From positions 1 through 64,000 of the forward strand of contig NZ_JAXUHN010000081.1 in assembly GCF_035916875.1 (NCBI RefSeq): a stretch of 64,000 bases of DNA, in the 5' to 3' direction. Source of the DNA: Methylomicrobium sp035916875. GTDB taxonomy: Bacteria > Pseudomonadota > Gammaproteobacteria > Methylococcales > Methylomonadaceae. Positions within the stretch are counted from its first letter, which is position 1; each line of letters begins with the position of its first letter. Shown here piece after piece: positions 54,195 through 62,994 of this stretch. Below the pieces are notes generated by a model. The model saw nothing but the letters and a program-made list of their open reading frames with translations, was not told where the DNA came from and ran no database searches. The position numbers and the translations under genes are program-made.

Positions 54195-54407
54195 TCAGGA
54201 AGCCAGTTTTTGCACAGCCTTTTGCGCCAATGGGCTCAATCCCTTGCCGTCTTCCCGGCAATAAGCAATGATCGCCTGACGCATCCTGGGATCCCATGAG
54301 CGTTGAATGTGTTTTTTAACACCTTCGGCCGCCAGTTCCTTGTCGCTTTCGGAGTTGAAGAAATCGCTGATGTCGTTGGCCATTTTGATCAGTCTTTCGA
54401 TGTGCAT
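54195..54407 (-). CDS. fdsD: Formate dehydrogenase delta subunit FdsD
   Basis: 70 residues: RLIKMANDISDFFNS and HIQRSWDPRMRQAIIAYC, the FdsD signature. In related systems it is a small soluble subunit that supports assembly or maturation of the FdsABG complex. It is the last gene of the operon, 17 bases after fdhD. Confidence 0.88.
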   Translation of the reverse strand: MHIERLIKMANDISDFFNSESDKELAAEGVKKHIQRSWDPRMRQAIIAYCREDGKGLSPLAQKAVQKLAS

Positions 54408-54424
54408 CGCTAAATATTAAATTT

Positions 54425-55285
54425 TTAGGTAATGAGAGTAGGGTAGGTTATGTGGGTCAGACGTTCCGGATGGCTATAAACTACATGCTGGTCGTCGCGG
54501 GCGAAGCCGACCAGCGTCATGCCGGCTTCTTCCGCCAGGCGGATCGCCAGACCGGTTGGCGCGGACATTGCGGCAAGCAAGGTGATGCCGACGCTCGCGG
54601 CTTTTTGCACAAGTTCATAGCTCGCCCGGCTGGTCATGATCACAAAGCCCGTGGCCGGATTTTTGCCAAGCCGCAATAACAAGCCGATCAATTTATCGAG
54701 CGCATTGTGACGGCCGACGTCTTCACGGACATATTGAATGCCTTGCCCGGGCAGAATCCAGGCAGCCGCGTGCACCGCGCCGGTCAATTGATTCAGTTTT
54801 TGCTGTTCACGGATTTCATTCAATGCCGAAAATAATTCCGTGGCCGGCAATTGCAAACTGCCGCAGACAGTTTTAGCATCGCGAATGGCTTGTTGCAGGG
54901 TCGTCGCTCCGCACAGCCCGCAGCCGGTGCGGCCGGTCAGATTGCGGCCTTTGCCTGCCAGATTTTCAAAACGCGCTTCGGGAATCTTGATGCGCGCTTC
55001 GATGCCGTTCGAGCGGTTATATACATGCACCGACAACAGTTCGGAAGGACCCTGGATGATGCCTTCGGTGATGCTGAAACCGAGCGCGAAATCCTCGATA
55101 TTGGCTGGCGTCATCAGCATCACCACATGCGGTTCGCCGTTATAGACCAGTGAAACCGGCACCTCTTCGGCAATATAGTCCTGCTGGATGCTGTGCTGCT
55201 GGCCACGCCAGCGCTCGACCCGGCTTTGCTGGTAACTCGGCCAGCCCAGCTCGGGCGAGAGCGGTTGCATCACGACATTGGCCAT
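54425..55285 (-). CDS. fdhD: Formate dehydrogenase accessory sulfurtransferase FdhD
   Basis: 286 residues. FdhD transfers sulfur from IscS to the molybdenum cofactor of formate dehydrogenase. Seen here: EEVPVSLVYNGEPHVVMLMT, the family's Cys pair in GRTGCGLCGATTL (about 117), VHAAAWILP, the conserved EDVGRHNALDKLIG (about 190) and TSRASYELVQKAASVG. ATG 55285 is the only start that keeps the protein collinear with the family. It begins 2 bases after fdsA and is followed by fdsD. Confidence 0.93.
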   Translation of the reverse strand: MANVVMQPLSPELGWPSYQQSRVERWRGQQHSIQQDYIAEEVPVSLVYNGEPHVVMLMTPANIEDFALGFSITEGIIQGPSELLSVHVYNRSNGIEARIKIPEARFENLAGKGRNLTGRTGCGLCGATTLQQAIRDAKTVCGSLQLPATELFSALNEIREQQKLNQLTGAVHAAAWILPGQGIQYVREDVGRHNALDKLIGLLLRLGKNPATGFVIMTSRASYELVQKAASVGITLLAAMSAPTGLAIRLAEEAGMTLVGFARDDQHVVYSHPERLTHITYPTLIT

Positions 55286-55287
55286 CG

Positions 55288-58128
55288 CTATTCCTTGGCA
55301 AGCAATTCCAGTTGTTCCTCGGAAAAGGCCTGATAGTTTTGTTGCCATTCCGAAGGATGACCGACTTTGCCGACCTGCACTGCAGTGACCTTGTATTCCG
55401 GGCAATTGGTGGCCCAGTCCGAATTGTCTGTTGTGATCACGTTTGCGCCGGATTCCGGGAAGTGGAAGGTCGTATAAACGACGCCAGGTTGTACCCGGTC
55501 GGTGATCAATGCCCGCAGCACGGTTTCGCCGGCGCGGCTCTTGATGCCGACCCAATCGCCGTCTTTCAGGCCTCGGTCTTCCGCATCATGCGGATGAATT
55601 TCGAGACGATCCTCGGCATGCCAGGCGACGTTGTCGGTACGGCGGGTTTGCGCGCCGACGTTGTATTGCGACAAAATCCGGCCGGTGGTCAAAATCAACG
55701 GGAACATCCGAGTCGTGCGCTCGTGCGTCGCGACATATTCGGTCAGCATGAACAAGCCCTTGCCATTGTCGCGCATGAACTCGTGTTCGTGCATCGTCGG
55801 CGTGCCTTCCGGCGCATCCGCGTTGCATGGCCACTGGATGCTGCCGAGGCGGTCGATCTTTTCATAGCTGACGCCGGCAAAGGTCGGGGTCAACCTTGCG
55901 ATTTCGTCCATGATCTCGGACGGATGGCTGTAGTTCATCGGATAGCCGATCGCGTTCGACAGCATCTGGGTGACTTCCCAGTCTTCGTAGCCGCCGAGTG
56001 GCGCCATCACCTTGCGTACCGGCGAAATCCGGCGTTCGGCGTTCGTGAAGGTGCCGCTCTTTTCGAGGAAAGACGAGCCGGGCAGGAAGACGTGCGCGAA
56101 TTTTGCGGTTTCGTTCAGAAACAAATCCTGCACGATCACGCATTCCATCGAACGCAGCGCATGATGGACGTGTTGGATGTCCGGATCGGATTGCGCAATG
56201 TCTTCGCCTTCGACATACAAGCCCATAAAGCTGCCATCGCAGGCCTCATCGAACATGTTCGGAATGCGCAAGCCGGGTTCGGATTGCAGCGTCACGCCCC
56301 AGTTTTGTTCGAACAGATGCCGGGTCGCTTCGTCAGACACATGGCGGTAGCCTGGGAATTCATGCGGGAACGAGCCCATGTCGCAGGAACCCTGTACGTT
56401 GTTTTGTCCACGCAAAGGATTCACGCCGACGCCTTCCCGGCCCAGATTGCCGGTGGCCATTGCGAGATTCGCGATGCCGATAACCGTCGTCGAGCCTTGG
56501 CTGTGTTCGGTTACGCCGAGGCCATAATAGATCGTGGCATTACCGGCGCTCGCGTAAAGCCGAGCCGCGGCGCGGATTTCACTCGCTGGAATGCCGGTCA
56601 CCGCTTCGGCAGCTTCGGGTGAATGGCGCTCGTCGGCGATGAAGCGGCGCCATTTATTGAATGAGTTCAAGTCGCAGCGGCCATCGATAAAGGTTTCGTC
56701 GATGAAGCCTTCGGTGACCACAACATGCGCGAGCGCATTGACCAGCGCGACGTTGGTGCCGGGGCGCAATTTCAAATGATGCGAAGCCTTCACATGCGGC
56801 GATTTGATCAGATCGATTTCGCGCGGATCGACCACGATCAATTTCGCACCCTGGCGCAGGCGTTTTTTCATCTGCGAGCCGAATACCGGGTGGGCGTCGG
56901 TCGGGTTCGCGCCGATCACCATGATTACGTCGGCCTTCATCACCGAGTCGAAATTTTGCGTGCCGGACGATTCGCCAAAGGTTTGCTTGAGGCCGTAACC
57001 GGTCGGCGAGTGGCAGACGCGCGCGCAGGTGTCGACATTATTGTTGCCGAAACCGGCGCGGATCAATTTTTGCACCAGATAGGTTTCTTCGTTCGTGCAG
57101 CGCGACGAGGTGATGCCGCCAATCGAATCGCGACCGTATTTGGCCTGAATCCGTTTCAGTTCGGAAGCCGCGTATTGGATCGCTTCTTCCCAACTCACTT
57201 CCTGCCAGTGATCCTTGATGCTCTTGCGGATCATCGGTTTGGTGATGCGGTCTTTGTGCGTCGCATAACCGAATGCGAAACGCCCCTTCACGCAGGAATG
57301 GCCGTGGTTGGCCTTGCCGTCCTTGTGCGGCACCATCCGGACCACCTGGTCGCCCTTCATCTCGGCGCGGAACGAACAGCCGACGCCGCAATAGGCGCAG
57401 GTGGTTACGATCGCATGCTCAGGGGTGCCTTGTTCGATCACCGATTTTTCGATCAGAGTCGCGGTCGGGCAGGCCTGCACGCAGGCGCCGCAGGACACGC
57501 ATTCTGAATCCATGAAGGCTTGGTTCTGGCTCGGAGAGACTTTCGAGTCGAAACCGCGGCCGTCGATCGTCAGCGCAAACGTGCCTTGGGTTTCTTCGCA
57601 GGCGCGGACGCAGCGCGAACAGACGATGCATTTGCTCGGATCGAAAGTGAAATAAGGATTGCTTTGATCCTTGACCGCGTTCAAATGGTTTTCGCCGAGC
57701 GGGTTGTAGCGCACTTCGCGCAGGCCGACCGCGCCGGCCATGTCTTGCAGTTCGCAGTCGCCGTTCGCGGCGCAGGTCAGACAGTCGAGCGGATGGTCCG
57801 AGATATACAATTCCATCACGCCGCGGCGCACATCGGCCAGCTTTTTGTTCTGAGTCGTGACCACCATGCCTTCGCCGACCGGGGTAGTACAGGACGCCGG
57901 CATGCCGCGCGCGCCCTTGATTTCGACTACGCACAAACGGCATGAGCCGAACGGTTCGATGCTGTCGGTCGCGCACAGTTTCGGAATATCGATGCCGATA
58001 CTCGCCGCCGCGCGCAATACCGAGGTCCCGGCAGGTGCCGTTACCTGAAAGCCGTCAATTTCAAGATTGACGAGTTGTTCGGATTGTCTGGCGGGGGTAC
58101 CAAAATCTTTTTCTTTATCGAGCGACAT
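55288..58128 (-). CDS. fdsA: NAD-dependent formate dehydrogenase alpha subunit FdsA
   Basis: 946 residues, the molybdenum catalytic subunit oxidising formate to CO2. Electron path: N-terminal [2Fe-2S] ferredoxin domain (GSCRLCVVEIKG, about 60), His-Cys [4Fe-4S] (HPLDCLTCAANGDCEL), two [4Fe-4S] (CIVCSRCVRACEE and CVSCGACVQACPT), and a further cluster (CAYCGVGCSF). The Mo-ligating Cys, as in other FdsA, lies in ARVCHSPTGYGL (about 380), and a molybdopterin-dinucleotide C-terminal domain follows (FHFPESGANVITTDNSDW). It works with FdsB and FdsG to reduce NAD+. It follows fdsB by 22 bases. Confidence 0.96.
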   Translation of the reverse strand: MSLDKEKDFGTPARQSEQLVNLEIDGFQVTAPAGTSVLRAAASIGIDIPKLCATDSIEPFGSCRLCVVEIKGARGMPASCTTPVGEGMVVTTQNKKLADVRRGVMELYISDHPLDCLTCAANGDCELQDMAGAVGLREVRYNPLGENHLNAVKDQSNPYFTFDPSKCIVCSRCVRACEETQGTFALTIDGRGFDSKVSPSQNQAFMDSECVSCGACVQACPTATLIEKSVIEQGTPEHAIVTTCAYCGVGCSFRAEMKGDQVVRMVPHKDGKANHGHSCVKGRFAFGYATHKDRITKPMIRKSIKDHWQEVSWEEAIQYAASELKRIQAKYGRDSIGGITSSRCTNEETYLVQKLIRAGFGNNNVDTCARVCHSPTGYGLKQTFGESSGTQNFDSVMKADVIMVIGANPTDAHPVFGSQMKKRLRQGAKLIVVDPREIDLIKSPHVKASHHLKLRPGTNVALVNALAHVVVTEGFIDETFIDGRCDLNSFNKWRRFIADERHSPEAAEAVTGIPASEIRAAARLYASAGNATIYYGLGVTEHSQGSTTVIGIANLAMATGNLGREGVGVNPLRGQNNVQGSCDMGSFPHEFPGYRHVSDEATRHLFEQNWGVTLQSEPGLRIPNMFDEACDGSFMGLYVEGEDIAQSDPDIQHVHHALRSMECVIVQDLFLNETAKFAHVFLPGSSFLEKSGTFTNAERRISPVRKVMAPLGGYEDWEVTQMLSNAIGYPMNYSHPSEIMDEIARLTPTFAGVSYEKIDRLGSIQWPCNADAPEGTPTMHEHEFMRDNGKGLFMLTEYVATHERTTRMFPLILTTGRILSQYNVGAQTRRTDNVAWHAEDRLEIHPHDAEDRGLKDGDWVGIKSRAGETVLRALITDRVQPGVVYTTFHFPESGANVITTDNSDWATNCPEYKVTAVQVGKVGHPSEWQQNYQAFSEEQLELLAKE

Positions 58129-58150
58129 AACGAATACCTCTTGATCTGTA

Positions 58151-59704
58151 TCAGGCCGCGTCGGCTTGGCCGGCGATGCCGAAATCTTCCGGGAAATGGT
58201 TCAGCGCGCTGAGTACCGGATAGGGCGTCATGCCGCCCAAAGCGCACAGGGAGCCGTTCAGCAACGTATTGCAAAGATCGCGCAGCAGTGGCTCGTTTTT
58301 TGCGAGATCGCGACCTTCGATAATGTCGGTGATCACTTCGACGCCGCGGGTCGAGCCGATACGGCAAGGCGTACATTTGCCGCACGATTCGATCTTGCAG
58401 AATTCCATGCTGTAGCGCGCCATTTCGGCCATGTCAACCGTGTCGTCGAACGCGACCACGCCGCCGTGGCCGAGTACGGCCCAGATCGCCGCGAACGCTT
58501 CGTAATCAAGCGGCGTATCGAACTGCGATTCGGGCATATACGCGCCCAACGGGCCGCCGACCTGCACCGCCTTGATCGGCCGGCCGCTTGCCGAGCCGCC
58601 GCCGTAATCGTAAAGCAATTCGCGCAGGGTCATGCCGAACGCAATTTCGACCAGACCCGGATACTTGATGTTCCCCGCCAATTGCAACGGCAAGGTGCCA
58701 CGCGAACGGCCCATGCCGTAATCGCGATAGAATTCACCGCCTTTGTCCAGAATGATAGGCACCGAAGCGAGCGAAATTACGTTGTTCACGATCGTCGGCT
58801 TGCCGAACAAACCGCTGATAGCGGGAAGAGGCGGCTTGAAACGCACCAAGCCGCGCTTGCCTTCGAGGCTTTCCATTAGCGAGGTCTCCTCGCCGCAGAT
58901 ATAAGCGCCAGCGCCGAGACGGACTTCCAAATGAAAGGACTTGCCGCTGCCGATAACATTGTCGCCGAGGTAGCCTGCCGCATAAGCCTTTTGGATCGCG
59001 ACATTCAACGCCTTGTGCGCATGCGGATATTCGACACGCAGATAGATATAGCCCTGGGTCGCGCCGACCGCGATGCCGGCAATCGTCATGCCTTCGATCA
59101 GCACGAACGGATCGCCTTCCATCACCATCCGGTCGGAATAAGTGCCGGAATCACCTTCGTCGGCGTTGCAGATAATGTATTTTTGTTCCGACGGCGTGTT
59201 CAGCACCGTATTCCATTTGATGCCGGTAGGAAACGCCGCGCCGCCGCGCCCTCTGAGGCCGGAATCGGTGACCTGTTTGACGATTTCCGCGCCGCTCATG
59301 TTCAGCGCATTTTTCAGGCCGCGGTAACCATCGTGCGCGATATAATCATCGAGGTTGACAGGATCGGTGATGCCTATGCGCTGAAACGTCAGGCGCTGTT
59401 GATTTTTTAGATAGGGCAGTTCCTCGATCGGTCCCAAGGACAAGGCATGTTGCCCGCCGGCCAGGAAGTCCGCGTCGAACAGAGCGGCTACGTCTTTGAC
59501 TTGTACCGGACCATAAGCGATGCGGCCTTTCGGCGTCTCGACTTCGAGTAAAGATTCCAGCCAGAACAAGCCGCGCGAGCCGTTGCGAATCAATTTGATT
59601 TGAATGCCGCGCTTTTCGGCTTCCTGCTTGATAGCGGATGCGACACGGTCCGCGCCTACGGCAACGGCGGCTGCATCGCCCGGAATATAAACGGAATAAG
59701 TCAT
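58151..59704 (-). CDS. fdsB: Formate dehydrogenase beta (NADH-reducing) subunit FdsB
   Basis: 517 residues, NuoF-like. After a thioredoxin-like N-terminus, the flavin and NAD domain has GLRGRGGAAFPTGIKW, CNADEGDSGTYSDR and GAYICGEETSLMESLEGKRG. The [4Fe-4S] motif is CKIESCGKCTPCRIGSTRG (about 440). It passes electrons from FdsA to NAD+. The ATG at 59704 overlaps the fdsG stop (ATGA at 59701-59704), so translation is coupled. Confidence 0.95.
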   Translation of the reverse strand: MTYSVYIPGDAAAVAVGADRVASAIKQEAEKRGIQIKLIRNGSRGLFWLESLLEVETPKGRIAYGPVQVKDVAALFDADFLAGGQHALSLGPIEELPYLKNQQRLTFQRIGITDPVNLDDYIAHDGYRGLKNALNMSGAEIVKQVTDSGLRGRGGAAFPTGIKWNTVLNTPSEQKYIICNADEGDSGTYSDRMVMEGDPFVLIEGMTIAGIAVGATQGYIYLRVEYPHAHKALNVAIQKAYAAGYLGDNVIGSGKSFHLEVRLGAGAYICGEETSLMESLEGKRGLVRFKPPLPAISGLFGKPTIVNNVISLASVPIILDKGGEFYRDYGMGRSRGTLPLQLAGNIKYPGLVEIAFGMTLRELLYDYGGGSASGRPIKAVQVGGPLGAYMPESQFDTPLDYEAFAAIWAVLGHGGVVAFDDTVDMAEMARYSMEFCKIESCGKCTPCRIGSTRGVEVITDIIEGRDLAKNEPLLRDLCNTLLNGSLCALGGMTPYPVLSALNHFPEDFGIAGQADAA

Positions 59705-60177
59705 GCCGAGGCCTCCTCTGCGTGGATCACGCTGTCGAACAATTCGGCGCTGGCATGACCGTAAAGTTGTTCGCCGATCTGCATCGACGGCGATACGGAA
59801 CACAAGCCTAGGCAATAAACCGGCTCGAGAGAAAAAGCTCCGTCCGCAGTCGTTTCGTGATAATCGATACCCAGTGTGTTTTTAACATGCGCTTCGAGCG
59901 CTTTAGCGCCCTTTGCCTGACACGATTCGGCGCGGCAGACATGCACGGTGGTCTTGCCGGGCGGTGTCTCGCGGAAATAATGATAAAAACTGATCACGCC
60001 ATGCACCTCTGCGCGGGAAAGATTCAGCGCCTTGGCGATGTCGGGAACGGCGTCGGCCGGAATATAACCGAGCCTGTCCTGGATCCCGTGCAGGATCGGT
60101 AACAGTGCGCCGGGCAGGTCTTTCAGACTTGCGATGATGTCTTGCACTATAGTGTCGATAGCGCCGGATTCTGTCAT
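59701..60177 (-). CDS. fdsG: Formate dehydrogenase gamma subunit FdsG
   Basis: 158 residues, NuoE-like [2Fe-2S] thioredoxin-fold subunit. Helical N-terminus (ALLPILHGIQDRLGYIPADA and LNLSRAEVHGVISFYHYFRE), cluster Cys in VCRAESCQAKG and YCLGLCSVSP. First gene of fdsGBA-fdhD-fdsD. A hairpin and a direct repeat lie in its leader. Confidence 0.95.
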   Translation of the reverse strand: MTESGAIDTIVQDIIASLKDLPGALLPILHGIQDRLGYIPADAVPDIAKALNLSRAEVHGVISFYHYFRETPPGKTTVHVCRAESCQAKGAKALEAHVKNTLGIDYHETTADGAFSLEPVYCLGLCSVSPSMQIGEQLYGHASAELFDSVIHAEEASA

Positions 60178-60204
60178 GTCTATCTATCTCTCTCGCTAAA
60201 GGGC

Positions 60205-60238
60205 TGGATAACTGCATCGCGTCCGCGATGCCCATCCA
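60205..60238 (-). promoter_or_regulatory. Two-tier hairpin in fds leader
   Basis: GCATCGCG (60214-60221) and CGCGATGC (60224-60231) are perfectly paired with a two-base gap. An outer TGGAT/ATCCA pair (60205-60209, 60234-60238) extends the stem. It lies about 28-61 bases before the fdsG ATG, inside the likely 5' leader. It may affect mRNA stability or attenuation. Confidence 0.5.
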
Positions 60239-60259
60239 ATGGTATTTTTCCAGCTTAAC

Positions 60260-60302
60260 ATAAGACTTTAGCATTGTAAAAAAAACATAAATAAGACATT
60301 AG
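60260..60302. promoter_or_regulatory. Direct repeat upstream of fds, possible activator site
   Basis: ATAAGACTTTAG (60260-60271) and ATAAGACATTAG (60291-60302) are direct repeats with one mismatch and a start-to-start distance of 31 bases, close to three helical turns. The position, 80-125 bases before fdsG, and the helical phasing suit a regulator binding on one face of DNA. The regulator is unknown. Confidence 0.45.
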
Positions 60303-60591
60303 TTGTATGTTTTTTATTCAATAAATATCCAGGCTTTGTAAGTTACGCACCCATCTTGACAATAATGGCAAATATTGCTAGGAAGTTAGGCAGAACTCGG
60401 AAAATCAGCCTGAGATAGGTGCTTGAGACCCAGGAACCGGTAAGCAATCATTGCATTGAACGTCCATTCTTCCAAGCGGTACAGAGAGAAAATTCCGGCA
60501 CGATCGTGTGAAGGGCAACTTTTCAGGAAGGTCGGGACAACTCGAATCGTTACGGACGAAATAAATAACCCGTTCAACGACAAGCTCGAAT

Positions 60592-61773
60592 TTACCCGAC
60601 GAATCGGATGATTCCAGTAACCAGCCGTTCCAAGGCGGTATCGATTTGCGATCGATCGAGCATTCCATACGAAATTCGCAAATAACAGCCCTCTGTCAAT
60701 CCAAATGCGCTGCCCGGAATTACGGCGACTTTAAAATCATCGATCAACATTTTTGCTAGTTTCAGGTCGTTTTTTTCTGTGTTGATTTTTAACAGCAGGT
60801 AGAAAGCGCCTTCAGGTTCCGGGATTTCGCAGCGGCCTTTCAGCGGCTGTAACAGGGCAATCACCTGTTCGCGTTTTTTCGCAAGTGCCGCCAGGTGGTT
60901 TTTACAATAATCGGAGCCAGCCTCTAATGCGCCGGTTGCCGCAACCTGGCTTATCAGCGGCGGACAGATCAGGTTAGTGTCCTGAATTTTCAACAGCGAG
61001 GGTGTCAATGCCTCCGGAAAGGCCATGTAGCCGATGCGCCAACTCGCAAAACCGTAGGCCTTCGAGAGCGAGTACAACGAAATGGTATGCGTCTTTGCGC
61101 TTGGCAGCGAGGCCGGAGAAAAATGTTTCGCTTCTCCATAGGTAAAATATTCGTAGGCTTCATCGTTGATGTGGTACAGGCCGAATTCGCGGCAGAGATC
61201 ATTGACCGCACGCAGCGCGACTTCCGGATAGACCGCACCGCTCGGGTTATTCGGCGAAATGGTCACGATTGCGCGGGTTTTCTCGGTAATCGCGGCGCGC
61301 AAGCGGGAAATGTCCAACTGATAGCAATAGTCGGTCGCTACGCCGACCGGCGTGCAGTTCAGCATGCGGACCGCCATTTCCTGATTGAAATAATAGGGCA
61401 GGGGCAAGATGATTTCATCGCCGGGATCCGTGATCGCGAGCAGCGAATTCAGAAATGCCATGTTCGAGCCTGCCGTGACCATCACCCCGTAGCCGGCTGC
61501 CAAATTGATGCCGTTTTCAAGACGCAGTTTGTCGCGGATCGATGCGAGGAGAGGCGCATGACCGAAGGCCAAGCCATAGAGATGTGGCTCCGGTTGCAGG
61601 CCGAAATCGCGGATTGCGGCCAGGGCAGCATCTGGCGGAGGATAGAAAACCATGCCTTGGCCGAGCGAGAGCGTGCCGGGATTGCTTCGGATCCAGGCGC
61701 CGACGACAGGAATGATAGGGGATTGTACCGATGCAATGCGCTGGCTTACGTCTCTGTTTCTATGTGCAGTCAT
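60592..61773 (-). CDS. Class I/II aminotransferase
   Basis: About 393 residues, a fold-type I PLP enzyme: LGQGMVFYPPPDAALAAIRD, VMVTAGSNMAFLNSLLAITD, ISPNNPSGAVYPEVALRAV (Asn), NDEAYEYFTYGE (Asp, Tyr), the PLP Lys in SLYSLSKAYGFASWRIGYM and LRISYGMLD (Arg). The substrate is not clear. A TTG at 61788 would extend it by five residues, but ATG 61773 is preferred. It lies upstream of and co-directional with fds, separated by 414 bases. Confidence 0.85.
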   Translation of the reverse strand: MTAHRNRDVSQRIASVQSPIIPVVGAWIRSNPGTLSLGQGMVFYPPPDAALAAIRDFGLQPEPHLYGLAFGHAPLLASIRDKLRLENGINLAAGYGVMVTAGSNMAFLNSLLAITDPGDEIILPLPYYFNQEMAVRMLNCTPVGVATDYCYQLDISRLRAAITEKTRAIVTISPNNPSGAVYPEVALRAVNDLCREFGLYHINDEAYEYFTYGEAKHFSPASLPSAKTHTISLYSLSKAYGFASWRIGYMAFPEALTPSLLKIQDTNLICPPLISQVAATGALEAGSDYCKNHLAALAKKREQVIALLQPLKGRCEIPEPEGAFYLLLKINTEKNDLKLAKMLIDDFKVAVIPGSAFGLTEGCYLRISYGMLDRSQIDTALERLVTGIIRFVG

Positions 61774-61894
61774 TAAGTTGGAGATCAAGCAAACTTACAA
61801 TTTGATGGGAACAAGATTGCAATCAAATTCGATATGTTCAACGCAGTGCACAAAGCTGTGTGTTGCGGTTGCGGTCATTTCGGGCTGCACGGCG

Positions 61895-62491
61895 TTATCG
61901 TGCACTTTGCGCTTCCAGTGCGTTCAGGTCGGCCATTGTATTCAGGTTGACGAAGATGTCCGGCGTCGCGCTGAAATCGGCTAGCGCGAGTTGATGTTGT
62001 TCGAGCCAGCGATCGATTCTGCGTTCGCCGCTGGCGAGGTAATTTTGCAGGCTGTCTTTTAATGCGGTTTTGAGCGCGAGAAAAACCGGATGCAGGCGCT
62101 CGCCGTCGTGCGCGGCCGCGACATCGGCATCGTGGTCGGCGCGAGCCGCGAGCAGTTTCCGCACATGCTCGGGTTTGACAAGCGGCGAATCGCAAGGCAA
62201 GACGACCAATATTTCCGCCCGGGTATGCAGCAGCGCGGTTAGGATGCCGGCCAAGGGTCCGTCGAAGCCGGCGGTTTGATCCTGCACGACCGGAGGACCG
62301 AACAGCCGGTATTGTTCGAGATTGCGGTTTGCGCTGATGATGATCTCGGACGCCGCGCCGGCGAGCGCGTCGATTGCGTAGCAAACCAGCGGACGGCCGT
62401 GATACAAAATCAGGCCTTTGTCTCGGTTGCTCATCCGCCGCGCCAGCCCCCCTGCCAGGATTACCCCGGCCACTGTTGTTCGAGCGCTCAT
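61895..62491 (-). CDS. mobA: Molybdenum cofactor guanylyltransferase MobA
   Basis: 198 residues. It adds GMP to molybdopterin to make the MGD cofactor needed by FdsA. The nucleotide-binding signature VILAGGLARRMSNRDKGLIL is at the N-terminus, with QDQTAGFDGPLAGILTAL (about 70) and VLPCDSPLVKPEHV (Mg-binding Asp). Its position close to the molybdenum formate dehydrogenase operon fits that role. It is divergent from the lipoprotein gene at 62531. Confidence 0.93.
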   Translation of the reverse strand: MSARTTVAGVILAGGLARRMSNRDKGLILYHGRPLVCYAIDALAGAASEIIISANRNLEQYRLFGPPVVQDQTAGFDGPLAGILTALLHTRAEILVVLPCDSPLVKPEHVRKLLAARADHDADVAAAHDGERLHPVFLALKTALKDSLQNYLASGERRIDRWLEQHQLALADFSATPDIFVNLNTMADLNALEAQSAR

Positions 62492-62530
62492 AATGTTAAG
62501 CTTGGTCGGTTCATCACTCTCGGTTTAGCC

Positions 62531-62986
62531 ATGTTTCGACGTCTTGCGGTTTTGATCGGTCTGTTCTTTCTTGCAAGCTGCGCTAGCTCACCGCCCGGCG
62601 AATATCTGCTCTATTATCAGGCCGAAACGAAAAAACCGTATGACGAGGTGCTCGACGAACTGAAAAGCGCGATCGCGGAAAATAATTTCAGGATAACAGC
62701 ACACAGCCGTGTCGGTAAAGTGATCCGCGATCGCGGCGACAAAGATTTTCCGGAGTTCGACACGATCCAGTTCTGCAATCTGACCCATGCCCGAACGATG
62801 CTGTTGATCGAACCGGAAGCAATCAAGTATATGCCGTGCAATGTAGTAATGTATCAGCGTAACGGCAAGACGATCGTCAGAACCCATTTGTTGCCGACCG
62901 ATTCGGATAATCCCGAATTGAACCGTTTTTTGGGGACGATGAATCAAAAGTTAAAAGCGATCGTCGATTTTGCTGTCGAGGAATAG
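62531..62986 (+). CDS. DUF302-like lipoprotein
   Basis: 151 residues with a lipobox (LFFLASCAS) and a domain resembling DUF302: YDEVLDELKSAIAENNFRIT, FDTIQFCNLTHARTMLLIEP, MPCNVVMYQRNGKTIVRTHL and a C-terminal helix. Function unknown; it could bind a small ligand at the membrane. It is divergent from mobA. Confidence 0.75.
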   Translation: MFRRLAVLIGLFFLASCASSPPGEYLLYYQAETKKPYDEVLDELKSAIAENNFRITAHSRVGKVIRDRGDKDFPEFDTIQFCNLTHARTMLLIEPEAIKYMPCNVVMYQRNGKTIVRTHLLPTDSDNPELNRFLGTMNQKLKAIVDFAVEE

Positions 62987-62994
62987 TTGGTTGA

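Larger units (their letters stand above)
60178..60591. other. Leader and intergenic region of the fds operon
   Basis: It holds the fds promoter region with the hairpin at 60205-60238 and the direct repeat at 60260-60302. The rest (60303-60591) has short minus-strand frames that resemble nothing known. Confidence 0.5.

Noticed and set aside
60178..60300. Molybdenum cofactor riboswitch in the fds leader
   Set aside because: The hairpin is too small and lacks the multi-stem Moco riboswitch layout.
60386..60668. Short minus-strand frames before fdsG
   Set aside because: No homology recognised, and one overlaps the aminotransferase gene.
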